Assembly: GCF_020009625.1 (NCBI RefSeq)
Contig: NZ_JAIHLP010000002.1
Location: 3,534,001-3,598,000, forward strand
From: Leifsonia poae
Lineage (GTDB): Bacteria > Actinomycetota > Actinomycetes > Actinomycetales > Microbacteriaceae
DNA length: 64,000 bases
Direction of reading: 5' to 3'
The translations under genes and the position numbers were made by a program. Below are positions 28,356 to 37,617 of this stretch, one piece after another; position 1 is the stretch's first letter; each line of letters opens with the position of its first letter. The notes under the pieces are model-generated. The model searched no databases and was not told the DNA's origin. It worked only from the letters and a program-made list of their open reading frames with translations.

Positions 28356-29666
28356 GTGTCAGAAATCATCCGCCCCGTAGCGGGCGCGGGGCTCCCTGAG
28401 GACCCGATCATCGAGCCCGAGCTCCCCGGCCCGGTGAAGCTCCGGGCACGTCTTGTCGTGGCCCTCTCGATCAGTCAGTTCGGTCTCGCCGTGCCAGCGG
28501 TATCGATGACCCTGGTCTCGTGGCCATACACCGTCGGTGCTCTCGAACCGGCGAACAAGGCAATCTTCCTCAGCATCCTCACCGGCCTGTTCGCCGTGGT
28601 CGGGATCATCGTGTCGCCGATCGCGGGCGTGCTCAGCGACCGTTGCACGTCGCGACTGGGCATGCGGCGGCCGTTCTTGCTCGTCGGAGGCGCGCTCGGT
28701 GTAGTCGGCATGGGAATCATGGGACTCGCGCCAAACATTACGGTGCTGATCCTCGGCGCGCTGGTCTACGCGGCCGCGGCTGGTATCTATACCGGCGGAA
28801 ATGCTCCCCTCGTGCCCGATCAGATCCCCGAACGGCACCGAGGTCGTGTAATGGGACTGATTCAGGTGATGCTGGTGCTCTCCGGCCTTGTTTCATCGAT
28901 CGTCCTGCCGATGTACCTCGGTCAGCAGTTCATCGTGTTCGCGATTCCCGGGGCGTGCTTCGGAGTTACAGCCCTCATCACCGTCCTGATGATCAAGGAC
29001 CGTCGACTCAGCCGCGACGAGGTGGACGGCAGACTCTCGATCATCGGGGTATTCGCTCAGTTCAAGGTCAACCCGCGTGCCATCCCCGACTACTCCTGGG
29101 CGTGGCTCGGCAAGGCGATCACGACTCTCGGAACCGTCCTGACCACCGTCTACGGGTTCTACTACATCACCGACTATCTCCACGTCACGCCGGAGCAGCT
29201 GCCGGGCGTGATCTCCCTCACAGGCATTCTTGGCCTCGTCTGCGCCGTCGTCGGAGCGGCCCTGGGGTCTTGGATCAGTGACCGGTTCCGCATCCGTAAG
29301 AAGATGGTCCTCTACACCTCGACGATGATCGCGATCGGCGCCGTCATTGCGGCATTCGCCCCGAGCGTCGAGGTCTACCTGATCGCGCTCGTCATCATGG
29401 GGCTCGGCACAGGAGCGTACTTCCCGGTCGATGGCGCGGTCATGATCGACGTCCTTCCTGGCGAGGGTCGCGAGACTGGAAAGTACATGGGGCTGATGAC
29501 CCTCGCCGACCAGACGCCTCGCTCGCTCGGGCCCTTCCTCGCAGCCGGAATCCTCGCCCTGGGCAACCTCATCCCCAACGGCGGATACCCGGCCGTCTTC
29601 ATCAGCGGCGGCATCATCGCGATCATCGGTGCCCTGCTCATCCGCAAGGTCAAAGGCAGCCTCTGA
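28356..29666 (+). CDS. MFS transporter, probable glycoside importer
   Basis: This is a 436-residue major facilitator protein with about twelve membrane segments. The family loop motif appears as GVLSDRCTSRLGMRRPFLLVGG after the second to third helix, and DVLPGEGRETGKYMGL is a later conserved loop. I chose GTG 28356, which follows AAGGAGG at 28344-28350; an open frame upstream to 28215 crosses the operator cluster. It is homologous to the MFS carrier of module B. Location beside intracellular glycosidases suggests uptake of glycosides, which is inference. Confidence 0.88.
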   Translation: MSEIIRPVAGAGLPEDPIIEPELPGPVKLRARLVVALSISQFGLAVPAVSMTLVSWPYTVGALEPANKAIFLSILTGLFAVVGIIVSPIAGVLSDRCTSRLGMRRPFLLVGGALGVVGMGIMGLAPNITVLILGALVYAAAAGIYTGGNAPLVPDQIPERHRGRVMGLIQVMLVLSGLVSSIVLPMYLGQQFIVFAIPGACFGVTALITVLMIKDRRLSRDEVDGRLSIIGVFAQFKVNPRAIPDYSWAWLGKAITTLGTVLTTVYGFYYITDYLHVTPEQLPGVISLTGILGLVCAVVGAALGSWISDRFRIRKKMVLYTSTMIAIGAVIAAFAPSVEVYLIALVIMGLGTGAYFPVDGAVMIDVLPGEGRETGKYMGLMTLADQTPRSLGPFLAAGILALGNLIPNGGYPAVFISGGIIAIIGALLIRKVKGSL

Positions 29667-29731
29667 TCGCGACGCGGCTGGGTCGTCAGCCAGATCCGGC
29701 CGCGTCCACCACACGAAGGACACTGATTGCA

Positions 29732-30664
29732 ATGCCGTTCGACCCCTATCTCGCCGGAAGACTGCACCTCATGGAGAATCTGGACTTTCACCAGATGGAT
29801 GCCGACATGACGTCGCGCATGACAGCGTTCTACGAGGACCCCGAAGCGTGGTCGATGCCGGCGGGGGTCGGCGTCGAGGATGCTCAGCTGGATGGCCCCA
29901 ACGGAGGTGTTCCCTACCGGGTCTACCGACCGGAAACGGCGAACGGGCGGGTTCTCGTGTGGGCGCACGGTGGAGGATTTGCCACCGGCGACCTCGACTC
30001 CCCGGAGGCGCACATTGTCGCGGCGGAGCTCGCCCATCGGTCCGGCGTGGTTGTCGTGAGCGTCGACTACCGGCTCGCCCGCGACGGAATCCACTACCCC
30101 GTACCCATCGACGACGTGCACGCCGTGGTCGCGTCGGTCCTCGCCGGCACAGCAGACGGGGTCGGCGCATCGAACTGGGTCGGCGTCGGAGGTGCGAGTG
30201 CGGGAGCGGCCCTTGCGATGGCAGCGACCCACCGCTTCCGGGATATCGCTGGGCCGTCCCCTGATGCGCTGCTCCTCGCCTACCCATTCGTGCACTTCCC
30301 TACACCTGGGCTTTCGCCCGAGGCGGCTGCGGAGCTTGCGATCCTCCCGCCCGCACTGCGCACTCCGCCGGGGAACATCGAATGGATAATCCGCAACTAC
30401 GTCGGTCGAGTCACCGACCTCCCTGTGGACGTCGCACCGGGAGCGGCCCCTCTGGATCAGCTCCCAGCGACGCACATCGTCATCTCCGAATACGACGACC
30501 TCCGCTCGTCCGCTGAGCTCCTCATCACTCAGCTCACCGAGGTCGGCGTCCCGGTCCACTCCTACGTCGCCGCAGGCATGCCGCACGGGCACCTGAACCG
30601 CTCACCAAGCCTCGCGGAAGTGGATCGGTCGCTCGACTTCTTCGCTGGAGCCCTCCATGACTGA
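29732..30664 (+). CDS. Alpha/beta hydrolase, HSL-type esterase
   Basis: This 310-residue protein is a hormone-sensitive-lipase family esterase. The oxyanion motif HGGG is at residues 79-82, and the nucleophile Ser157 sits in GGASAGAA. A C-terminal acidic region (SEYDDLRSS) and AGMPHGH supply the candidate Asp and His. No signal peptide is visible. It lies downstream of the MFS gene, and its end overlaps the next esterase start by eight bases. Removal of acyl groups from an imported glycoside is a plausible role but not demonstrated by sequence. Confidence 0.87.
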   Translation: MPFDPYLAGRLHLMENLDFHQMDADMTSRMTAFYEDPEAWSMPAGVGVEDAQLDGPNGGVPYRVYRPETANGRVLVWAHGGGFATGDLDSPEAHIVAAELAHRSGVVVVSVDYRLARDGIHYPVPIDDVHAVVASVLAGTADGVGASNWVGVGGASAGAALAMAATHRFRDIAGPSPDALLLAYPFVHFPTPGLSPEAAAELAILPPALRTPPGNIEWIIRNYVGRVTDLPVDVAPGAAPLDQLPATHIVISEYDDLRSSAELLITQLTEVGVPVHSYVAAGMPHGHLNRSPSLAEVDRSLDFFAGALHD

Positions 30665-31688
30665 AATCGCTGCGACCGATCCGACACCCGCACTCGACCC
30701 CGAGCTGCTGGCACCGCTTGCTGCGTTGCACGCCGCTGTACCGGGCGGAACGCCATCGCTCGACGCGGCAATCCTTCCTTTCGTGCGTGCGGGATTCCCC
30801 GGCGTGCCCGAACCGGCGATCGAGCACTTCGCGCGCTCCGGACGGTTCCGCGTCGAGCACACGTTCGCACCCGGTCGCGAAAGCACTCCGGACGTTCCGC
30901 TTCTGGCGTGCACTCCGGCCGGCCGCGAGTCGAAGGGGTGCATCTTCTACATCCACGGCGGTGGAATGGTGCTCGGCAGCAACGTGAACGGTGTCGACGA
31001 GATGCTTGACTACGCCGAAGCCCTCGACCTCTCCGTCGTGTCGGTCGAATACCGACTCGCCCCAGAGAACCCCCACCCTGCGCCAGTGAACGACTGCTGG
31101 ACCGCGCTGAGATGGACCATCGACAACGCCGACGATCTCGGCTTCCGTGGCGGTCCGGTCATCATCGCCGGCGAAAGCGCAGGCGGCGGGCTCGCTGCCG
31201 CGACGGCACTCGTCGCCCGTGACCACGGCGACTCGCGCTTGCGCGGACAACTGCTCATCGCGCCGATGCTCGACCACCGCAGCAGCACAAGGTCCATGCG
31301 ATCGATCGGGGACGCAACCGTCTGGACGCGCGAGTCGAATGTGTTCGGGTGGTCGTCCCTCCTCGGGCAGATCCCGGCAGGCGAGATACCGCCGTACGCG
31401 TCGCCCACGCTGGCCGGGGAGCTCGCCGATCTGCCACCCACCTACATCGACGTCGGAGGCGCTGATGCGTTCCGCGACGAGTCGCTCGACTACGGATCGC
31501 GTATCGCTCAAGCGGGTGGTCTTGTCGACCTCCACGTGTGGGCGGGCGCATACCACGGGTTCGACGGAATGGCGCCGACTGCGCACGTCTCGCAAACCGC
31601 CCGCGCCACCCGGCAGGCCTGGCTCGCTCGCGTCCTAGCCACGCCCGCGAGTGCCTCATCACTAACCAGCGAACACCTCAAGGAGTAA
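30657..31688 (+). CDS. Alpha/beta hydrolase, HSL-type esterase (second copy)
   Basis: This 343-residue protein has the HSL-family motifs HGGG (residues 100-103) and GESAGGG with nucleophile Ser174. VGGADAFRDES and AYHGFD carry the likely Asp and His. It is more canonical than the preceding esterase and only distantly similar to it, so it is probably not a recent duplicate. Translation is coupled through an overlap with the upstream gene, and the GH1 start follows two bases after its stop. Confidence 0.88.
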   Translation: MTEIAATDPTPALDPELLAPLAALHAAVPGGTPSLDAAILPFVRAGFPGVPEPAIEHFARSGRFRVEHTFAPGRESTPDVPLLACTPAGRESKGCIFYIHGGGMVLGSNVNGVDEMLDYAEALDLSVVSVEYRLAPENPHPAPVNDCWTALRWTIDNADDLGFRGGPVIIAGESAGGGLAAATALVARDHGDSRLRGQLLIAPMLDHRSSTRSMRSIGDATVWTRESNVFGWSSLLGQIPAGEIPPYASPTLAGELADLPPTYIDVGGADAFRDESLDYGSRIAQAGGLVDLHVWAGAYHGFDGMAPTAHVSQTARATRQAWLARVLATPASASSLTSEHLKE

Positions 31689-31690
31689 CC

Positions 31691-32983
31691 ATGCCCACCT
31701 TCCCCGACCAGTTCCTCTGGGGTGCCGCCACGGCCGGCCACCAGATCGAAGGCAACAACCTCAACTCGGACATCTGGGCGATGGAGCACGTCGAGAGCGC
31801 CCCCTTCGTCGAACCCTCCGGCGATGCCTGCGACAGCTATCACCACTACGAGGACGACATCCGCCTGCTTGCGGAGTCCGGCCTCGACACATATCGGTTC
31901 AGCATCGAATGGTCCCGGATCGAGCCGGAGCCAGGGCAGTTCTCTCGCGCTGAGCTCGAGCACTACCGGCGCGTCATCCTCGAATGCCGTGCTCGCTCGA
32001 TCACCCCCGTCGTGACGCTGAACCACTTCACCGTTCCGGCCTGGTTCGCCCGCGACGGAGCTTGGGCGCAGCCTGAGGCCGCAGATCTGTTCGTCCGCTA
32101 CGTCCGCTACGTCGTCGAAGAGTTCCAGCAGCTCGTCGATTGGTGGATCACGTTCAACGAACCGAACGCGGGCGCTCTGCTCCTTGCAACCGGCTCGCTG
32201 CCGCTCGGAGCTGCAGCTGACGACCTCGCCGCTGCGCAGGCTGCCCTGATGGCTGAGTTCGCCGCCCGCGTCGGAGGGACGCCGGGTATCGCCGCGATGG
32301 CTATCCCGGTCCTCGCCCCGCAGGCAGTGGAGAACGTCTTCACCGCACACCGCAACGCGCGCGCCGCGATCAAGTCGATCGCCTCGAACGCTAGGGTCGG
32401 TTGGTCCATCGCCGTTCACGACTTCCAGGCGGAGCCGGGCGGCGAGGCCCGCCGCGACGACATCCTCGGCCAAGCGATCCACCCCTACTGGGCAGCCGCC
32501 CGAGAGGACGACTTCCTCGGCGTCCAGACCTACACACGCGAGGTCTACGGTCCCGAAGGGCGCATCCACACGCCTGAGGATGATGACACGTTCTTGACCG
32601 GCTGGGAGTACTACCCGGCCGCACTCGGGCACACCGTCGCACAGGCGTTCGCGTACACGGGTGTGCCTGTACTGATCACGGAGAACGGGATCGCCACGGC
32701 GGACGACGACGCGCGCATCCGCTACACGCGCGCAGCTCTCGAAGGCTTGGCCGAGACCATCGAAGCCGGCGCGGAGGTGCTCGGCTACATCCATTGGACC
32801 CTGATCGACAACTGGGAATGGCATTCCGGATTCGCGATGACATTTGGACTCATTGCGTTCGACCACGCCACGTTCGAACGTAGCCCGAAGCCAAGCCTCG
32901 GCTGGTTGGGCGATGTGGCACGGAGCAACGGAGCCAGCCTTCAAGTCGACACTCAGCTGGTTCTGGCTGCTCGCGAAAGCTGA
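31691..32983 (+). CDS. GH1 beta-glucosidase
   Basis: This is a GH1 beta-glycosidase of 430 residues. Typical landmarks are FLWGAATAGHQIEGN, YRFSIEWSRIEP, TFNEPN with acid/base Glu157, and ITENG with nucleophile Glu331. No signal peptide is visible. ATG 31691 follows AGGAGTAACC, and the gene starts two bases after the esterase stop, so it belongs to the MFS-esterase unit. It is clearly paralogous to the GH1 enzyme at 52632-53801. Confidence 0.93.
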   Translation: MPTFPDQFLWGAATAGHQIEGNNLNSDIWAMEHVESAPFVEPSGDACDSYHHYEDDIRLLAESGLDTYRFSIEWSRIEPEPGQFSRAELEHYRRVILECRARSITPVVTLNHFTVPAWFARDGAWAQPEAADLFVRYVRYVVEEFQQLVDWWITFNEPNAGALLLATGSLPLGAAADDLAAAQAALMAEFAARVGGTPGIAAMAIPVLAPQAVENVFTAHRNARAAIKSIASNARVGWSIAVHDFQAEPGGEARRDDILGQAIHPYWAAAREDDFLGVQTYTREVYGPEGRIHTPEDDDTFLTGWEYYPAALGHTVAQAFAYTGVPVLITENGIATADDDARIRYTRAALEGLAETIEAGAEVLGYIHWTLIDNWEWHSGFAMTFGLIAFDHATFERSPKPSLGWLGDVARSNGASLQVDTQLVLAARES

Positions 32984-33075
32984 GTCGCCGCGGTGGGGAG
33001 GGGACGTCGAAACATCACCCCTCCTCACCTCCGACCCTTGATCCTCGACGGCAGCAGCAGCGGCGGAAGAAGTAG

Positions 33076-34074
33076 ATGACCCTTCGTATAGGCGTCCTCG
33101 GAGCGGCGCGGATTACCGAGGCTGGGCTTCTTCGCCCGGCACGACAGATGACCGGTGTCGAAGTCGTTGGAGTTGCAGCTCGTGATTACCAACGGGCCAC
33201 GGCATTCGCCTCCCGACACCGGATTCCTCAGGTATTCGCCAGTTACAAATCGCTCCTCAAAAGTGACGCGATCGATGCCGTCTATATCCCGACACCACCA
33301 GCACTGCACGGGAGCTGGACGATAGCAGCGGTCAAGGCCGGAAAGCACGTTCTCGTGGAGAAGCCGTTCACCGCAAACGGAGCTGAAGCCGAGGCCGTCG
33401 CTCTCGCGTCAGAGCGAAGCAACGTCGTCGTCATGGAGGCCTTTCACACCCTGTTTCATCCGCTGATCGGACAGATTCGCGGGCTCCTCGACGCCAAAGC
33501 TATCGGCGACATCGTTCGCGCATCGGCCGAATTCTGTGCACCCATCCCGCCGGGCAAGGACATCCGCTGGAATCGCAGGCTAGGCGGCGGAGCCTTGATG
33601 GACCTCGGCTGCTACCCACTGAGAGTGCTGCAGACTCTCCTGGGCATTCCGGACGGGGTCGTTTCGGCTCATGCCCATACTCGACAGGGAGTTGATCGCG
33701 TCATGCGTGCGCGGTACAAAATGCCTGGTGAAGTCAGCGCTGAAATAATGTGCAGCCTCTGGTCACGGCGCATCTTCTCTCAGCGACTGCAGATCGTGGG
33801 AACATCAGGCAACCTTCGCGTCTCGTGGCCATTTCAACCTCAAGCCGGAGCGAAGATACGTCTTACGACCAACGAAGGTGCAACAGTTCACCCGGTGGAT
33901 CGAACTGCGACTTATCGATATCAGCTTGGCGCGTTCCGTGATGCGATTTCGAGCGGCGAATCGTCGCCGGTCAGCCTTGCCGAGTCGGTCGCGATGATGC
34001 GGACGATCGACGAGACCTACATCGCAGCCGGAATGGAGCCGCGTCGTCCGTTCTCTGGATCAAACCGCACCTGA
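33076..34074 (+). CDS. Gfo/Idh/MocA family oxidoreductase
   Basis: This is an NAD(P)-dependent sugar oxidoreductase-type protein of 332 residues. The N-terminal Rossmann motif is IGVLGAARITEAG, VEKPFTANG is the family EKP motif near residue 95, and GGGALMDLGCYPL marks the catalytic domain. The ATG follows GGAAGAAG. In the family such enzymes oxidise or reduce sugars, sugar acids or cyclitols. Here it sits after the glycosidase genes and could act on a released or attached sugar. The codon choice looks less GC-biased than in the core genes. Confidence 0.88.
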   Translation: MTLRIGVLGAARITEAGLLRPARQMTGVEVVGVAARDYQRATAFASRHRIPQVFASYKSLLKSDAIDAVYIPTPPALHGSWTIAAVKAGKHVLVEKPFTANGAEAEAVALASERSNVVVMEAFHTLFHPLIGQIRGLLDAKAIGDIVRASAEFCAPIPPGKDIRWNRRLGGGALMDLGCYPLRVLQTLLGIPDGVVSAHAHTRQGVDRVMRARYKMPGEVSAEIMCSLWSRRIFSQRLQIVGTSGNLRVSWPFQPQAGAKIRLTTNEGATVHPVDRTATYRYQLGAFRDAISSGESSPVSLAESVAMMRTIDETYIAAGMEPRRPFSGSNRT

Positions 34075-34305
34075 GCTGGCGGTTTGCGAGGTGCTCTGAG
34101 GCATCGCTTGCATCTGACTAGTTCTTCGAATCGTAAGGGTGAGCGCCATCACCCAAACGCAGATCAGCACAGATCCCCAGGGTCGGCTCGTGAGAGTCGC
34201 AGCGGTCGATCGCAATGCTCACGATGGGCCGAAAATCCCAATGCAACACATGCTGCAAAGTGCGGTGAATCATGGAATTCTGGCAGGGTGACGGACTCAG
34301 TGACG

Positions 34306-35223
34306 ATGCCTTACCCTGTTCCCAAATCGGTGAGTCAGGAGGCCCAGGCCATCCTGGCGGCCCCGGTGGTGCGACCCACCTACCCTGCTCTTGGTGACAC
34401 CGAAGATTGGCTAGCGCACATTCGCGCCGCTGACGAATCGATTCTGGCGGTCATCCCGCCCGTTTCTGAGGCGCTTAACGAAGACATTCGCGACGTTGGC
34501 GGGGTGCAAGTTTTCGTCCACCGATCGCCCTCCGTCCGTGAAGGCGGCCCGGTATGCCTGACCATGCATCCCGGTGGACTTATCAACATGGGCGGCGAGG
34601 TTTGCCGACGGCTCGGTGCTCTCAGCGCCTTATCGATGGAAATGGAGGTCTGGAGCGTCGACTACCGAATGCCTCCTCTCTATCCGTTCCCGGCGGGTTG
34701 GGATGACGCGGTCGCGGTATATCGACACTTGGTGGAGCGGCGTGATCCGAAGGACGTATTCGTGTCCGGCGTGTCGGCAGGTGGCAATCTTGCCGCCGCG
34801 ACACTCCTTCGCGCCACAGACGAGAGCCTTCCTATGCCTGCGGCGCTGTACCTGGGAACGCCTCAACTCGATCTGACGGAGTCGGGCGACTCGTTTCAGG
34901 TCAACGCTCACGCGGACCGTGCCCTCGCAAGCCTGGAACAAGTGAATCTGCTTTACGCGGCGGGCCACGACCTAGCCCACCCCTATTTGTCGCCACTATT
35001 CGGCGACGTCGACGACTTCCCGCCGACCCTGCTGTCCACGGGGACACGCGACCTCTTCCTCTCCAACACGGTGCGTATGCATCGCAAGCTCCGCGAGAGT
35101 GGCGTGCGCGCAGAACTGCTGGTCTTCGAAGCAATGCCGCACGCAGGGTTCAGCGGTGCAACACCGGAAGACATTGAACTGAGCCTGGAGGTCATTCAGT
35201 TTGTCGCGGCGCACCGCAGCTGA
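34306..35223 (+). CDS. Alpha/beta hydrolase, HSL-like, with HPGG in place of HGGG
   Basis: This protein of about 305 residues has an alpha/beta hydrolase fold. The oxyanion motif reads HPGG rather than HGGG, and the nucleophile serine is in SGVSAGGN. LSTGTRDLFLSN and MPHAGF hold the likely Asp and His. The start is uncertain: ATG 34306, GTG 34300 and GTG 34288 are in frame, and none has a strong ribosome site. The open frame further upstream to 34084 looks non-coding. It may belong to module A but is separated by about 230 bases from the oxidoreductase gene. Confidence 0.78.
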   Translation: MPYPVPKSVSQEAQAILAAPVVRPTYPALGDTEDWLAHIRAADESILAVIPPVSEALNEDIRDVGGVQVFVHRSPSVREGGPVCLTMHPGGLINMGGEVCRRLGALSALSMEMEVWSVDYRMPPLYPFPAGWDDAVAVYRHLVERRDPKDVFVSGVSAGGNLAAATLLRATDESLPMPAALYLGTPQLDLTESGDSFQVNAHADRALASLEQVNLLYAAGHDLAHPYLSPLFGDVDDFPPTLLSTGTRDLFLSNTVRMHRKLRESGVRAELLVFEAMPHAGFSGATPEDIELSLEVIQFVAAHRS

Positions 35224-35365
35224 GCGCAGCGCTCACCACGCTGACATCGACTGACGGTTGTACGAGTCATCACGGCCGACCTTCCCTCCGCCGGAGACAT
35301 TGTCTCCTCACCGCTGCCACTCTCGCCGACGGTGGACTTGCATTCGACTGACCGAGCGATCAGGC

Positions 35366-35911
35366 CTAGCGAGATCGAGCATGTCCTAACGCGTCGAAGC
35401 TGGTGTCGATGATCTGGTTGCGCCATGCGGAGGCGACGTCCATGTGGCGGGCTTCAAGGGCGAGGACCCCCAGCGCGACGAGCGCACCGGTCACCCGGAT
35501 GCGGCGGGACTCCTCCGGGGGCTGGTCGTCGAAGGCTTCATAGAGGAGGTCGCCGAGGGCGTCGAGGTCGGAGACGTTGTCGTCGCCCATCGGGACGATG
35601 GTGCTCAGCAGGAGACTGACGAGTCCGGGTCGGGCGAGGGAGAGGTCGACCAGGAGTTCGACCGCGCGGCGGTCCCTGACGGCGTCGACGGGCAGGCTGA
35701 CGACACGGTCCCGCACCCGAGCCGTCTCGGCTGCGCATTCCGCGATGACGGCCTCGTACAGCGCGCGCTTGGTCGGGAAGTGGTGCAACAGGCCCGCCTT
35801 GGAGTACCCGGTCGCGTCCGCGACGGACTGCACCGCAGTCCGGTCGAAGCCGTGCCGGGCGAAGAGGGCGGCGGCGGCGTCGACGATGGCGGTGCTCGTC
35901 GGTGCGTTCAT
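35366..35911 (-). CDS. TetR family regulator, partner of DHA2 efflux gene
   Basis: This is a 181-residue TetR-type regulator with an N-terminal helix-turn-helix (residues about 8-52, IVDAAAALFARHGFDRTAVQSVADATGYSKAGLLHHF core). It begins 12 bases after the DHA2 transporter gene on the same strand, so the two are probably co-transcribed. Two tandem palindromes upstream of the transporter are the likely operators. The ligand is unknown. Confidence 0.88.
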   Translation of the reverse strand: MNAPTSTAIVDAAAALFARHGFDRTAVQSVADATGYSKAGLLHHFPTKRALYEAVIAECAAETARVRDRVVSLPVDAVRDRRAVELLVDLSLARPGLVSLLLSTIVPMGDDNVSDLDALGDLLYEAFDDQPPEESRRIRVTGALVALGVLALEARHMDVASAWRNQIIDTSFDALGHARSR

Positions 35912-35923
35912 GGCCTGCTCCTC

Positions 35924-37378
35924 CTAGTGCCCGATCAGCGGTTCGGCGTCAGGGTCCCTTTCCACGATCCCCCGGCGGAACAAGGCGACCGCGACGATCG
36001 CTGCGAGCCCGTACAACGCTACCGCCACCCAGAGGGCGGCGCGGTAGCTCTCGACCGTCGCGGACGCCGTGATCGGAGCGGTGCTCGGAGAGGTCGCGAG
36101 AATCGCGGCAGCAGCGGTCGCCGCGACCGAGCTGATGAGGGCGGTTCCTGCGGCTCCGCCGACCTCCTGGCTGGCGTTGATCAGCGCCGAGGCCACACCG
36201 ACATCCCGCGCTTCCGCCCGCGCCGTCGCGGCCTCCTGGAGCCGGCCGAACACGAGTCCCAGACCGAGGCCGTAGAGCACGAGGCCGGGCAGGAGGTCGC
36301 CGGCGAAGCTGCTGAACAGGCCCGCGCCGGTCTGCAAGGCGAGCCCGGCGCCGGCGACCGCGCACCCCGTCGCGACGACCGAGCGCGGCCCGAAACGCGC
36401 CAGCAGCCGCGACCCCGCAAGCGTGGACGTGGCGATGATCCCTGCGACGACCGGGAGGAAGCTCAGGCCCGTCTCGACCGGCGAGTATCCAAGCGCCTCG
36501 GTGAAGTAGTAGGTGCTGAATAGGAACACGCCGAAGAGGCCGCCGTTGACTAGCAGCCCCACGAGGTTCGCGGCGCCCCTGTCGCGGTCGAGGACCACGC
36601 GGAGGGGGAGGAGGGGATGGCTGGTGCGACGCTCGATGAGCACAAACGCGGCGAGCAGCCCGGCGCCGAGGGCAAGGGGCAGCACCGTCCAGAGGTTTCC
36701 CCACCCGCCGTGTTCCGCATTCGCCAAACCGAACACGAGGGCGACCATTCCGGCGACCGACGTGACTGCACCGGGGAGGTCGAGTGGGCTCCGCTCGCGG
36801 ACCGGCTGCCGGGCGACCAAGCCGATCCCCGCGAGTGCCACGATCGCGATCGGCACGTTGACGAACATGCACCACCGCCAGGACAGGTACTCGGTGAGCA
36901 ACCCGCCGAGGAACAGCCCCACGGCACCGCCCGCGGAGGACACGGCGCCGAAGATTGCGAACGCGCGGAGTCGGCCGGCGCGGTCCTCGAAGATCGTCGA
37001 CAGCAGCGAGAGAGCGGCGGGCGCAAGGATGGCGCCGAACACTCCCTGCAGCACGCGCGCCGACAGAAGCGCGCCGAGACTGCTGGCGAACCCGCCGAGC
37101 ACAGAGGCGAGCGCGAAACCGATCAGGCCGATCACCAGCATCCGGCGGCGACCGAAGAAGTCGCTGAGCCGTCCGCCGACCAGCAGCAGGCTCCCGAACG
37201 CCAGCGCGTACCCGGTGACGAGCCAGTGTCGCCCGTCGTCCGGGAACCCGAGCTCGGCCTGCGCCGACGGCAGAGCGATGTTCACGATGGTTACGTCGAG
37301 GACGACCATCAGCTGAGACAGGGTGAGGACGGCTAAGGCCAACCATCGTCGTCCGGACGGCTGCATTGGTCGTGCCAT
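35924..37378 (-). CDS. MFS efflux transporter, DHA2 (EmrB/QacA) type
   Basis: This 484-residue protein is a 14-helix drug/proton antiporter of the DHA2 family. Motifs are LDVTIVNIALPS in helix 1, GRLSDFFGRRRMLVIG in the loop 2-3 region, and RVLQGVFGAILAPAALSLLS. It leads a two-gene unit with a TetR regulator. Likely role is export of a toxic compound. In the context of a glycoside-degrading region, export of an aglycone is one possibility, which is speculation. Confidence 0.9.
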   Translation of the reverse strand: MARPMQPSGRRWLALAVLTLSQLMVVLDVTIVNIALPSAQAELGFPDDGRHWLVTGYALAFGSLLLVGGRLSDFFGRRRMLVIGLIGFALASVLGGFASSLGALLSARVLQGVFGAILAPAALSLLSTIFEDRAGRLRAFAIFGAVSSAGGAVGLFLGGLLTEYLSWRWCMFVNVPIAIVALAGIGLVARQPVRERSPLDLPGAVTSVAGMVALVFGLANAEHGGWGNLWTVLPLALGAGLLAAFVLIERRTSHPLLPLRVVLDRDRGAANLVGLLVNGGLFGVFLFSTYYFTEALGYSPVETGLSFLPVVAGIIATSTLAGSRLLARFGPRSVVATGCAVAGAGLALQTGAGLFSSFAGDLLPGLVLYGLGLGLVFGRLQEAATARAEARDVGVASALINASQEVGGAAGTALISSVAATAAAAILATSPSTAPITASATVESYRAALWVAVALYGLAAIVAVALFRRGIVERDPDAEPLIGH

Positions 37379-37435
37379 GTTGGATCCCCTCGTGCTTTTC
37401 CGTGTATGTGCAGGCGTCTGAATCTAGCGGACCAA

Positions 37436-37473
37436 CCAACCAATTTGGCTGGGAAACCAACCAATATGGTCGG
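37436..37473. promoter_or_regulatory. Two tandem palindromic operators upstream of the DHA2 gene
   Basis: CCAACCAATTTGGCTGG (37436-37452) has 8-bp arms with one mismatch around a central T. CCAACCAATATGGTCGG (37457-37473) is a related, weaker copy. Their starts are exactly 21 bp apart, about two helical turns. They lie 58-95 bases before the DHA2 start. Confidence 0.72.
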
Positions 37474-37510
37474 AAAATCCGTGATCGGCCCACGTTCCGG
37501 CTCGAAACAG

Positions 37511-37524
37511 ACCATTTACAGACG
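37511..37524 (+). promoter_or_regulatory. Putative GntR operator upstream of gntR
   Basis: ACCATTTACAGACG here and ACCATTTACATACG at 38367-38380 differ at one base. Each ends exactly 93 bases before the start codon of its downstream gene (gntR and the aminotransferase gene). Confidence 0.6.
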
Positions 37525-37617
37525 CGACTCTGGCTCGACCCATCTGCCACCTAGCCTCGGAATGGTGGCGCCGATCCCCGCAGGCCCCAAGGCGTTACCG
37601 AAGGAAGTGATCGATCG

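Noticed and set aside
34084..34305. Upstream extension of the HPGG esterase
   Set aside because: The added residues have non-coding composition and no family match; starts at 34288-34306 fit the fold better.
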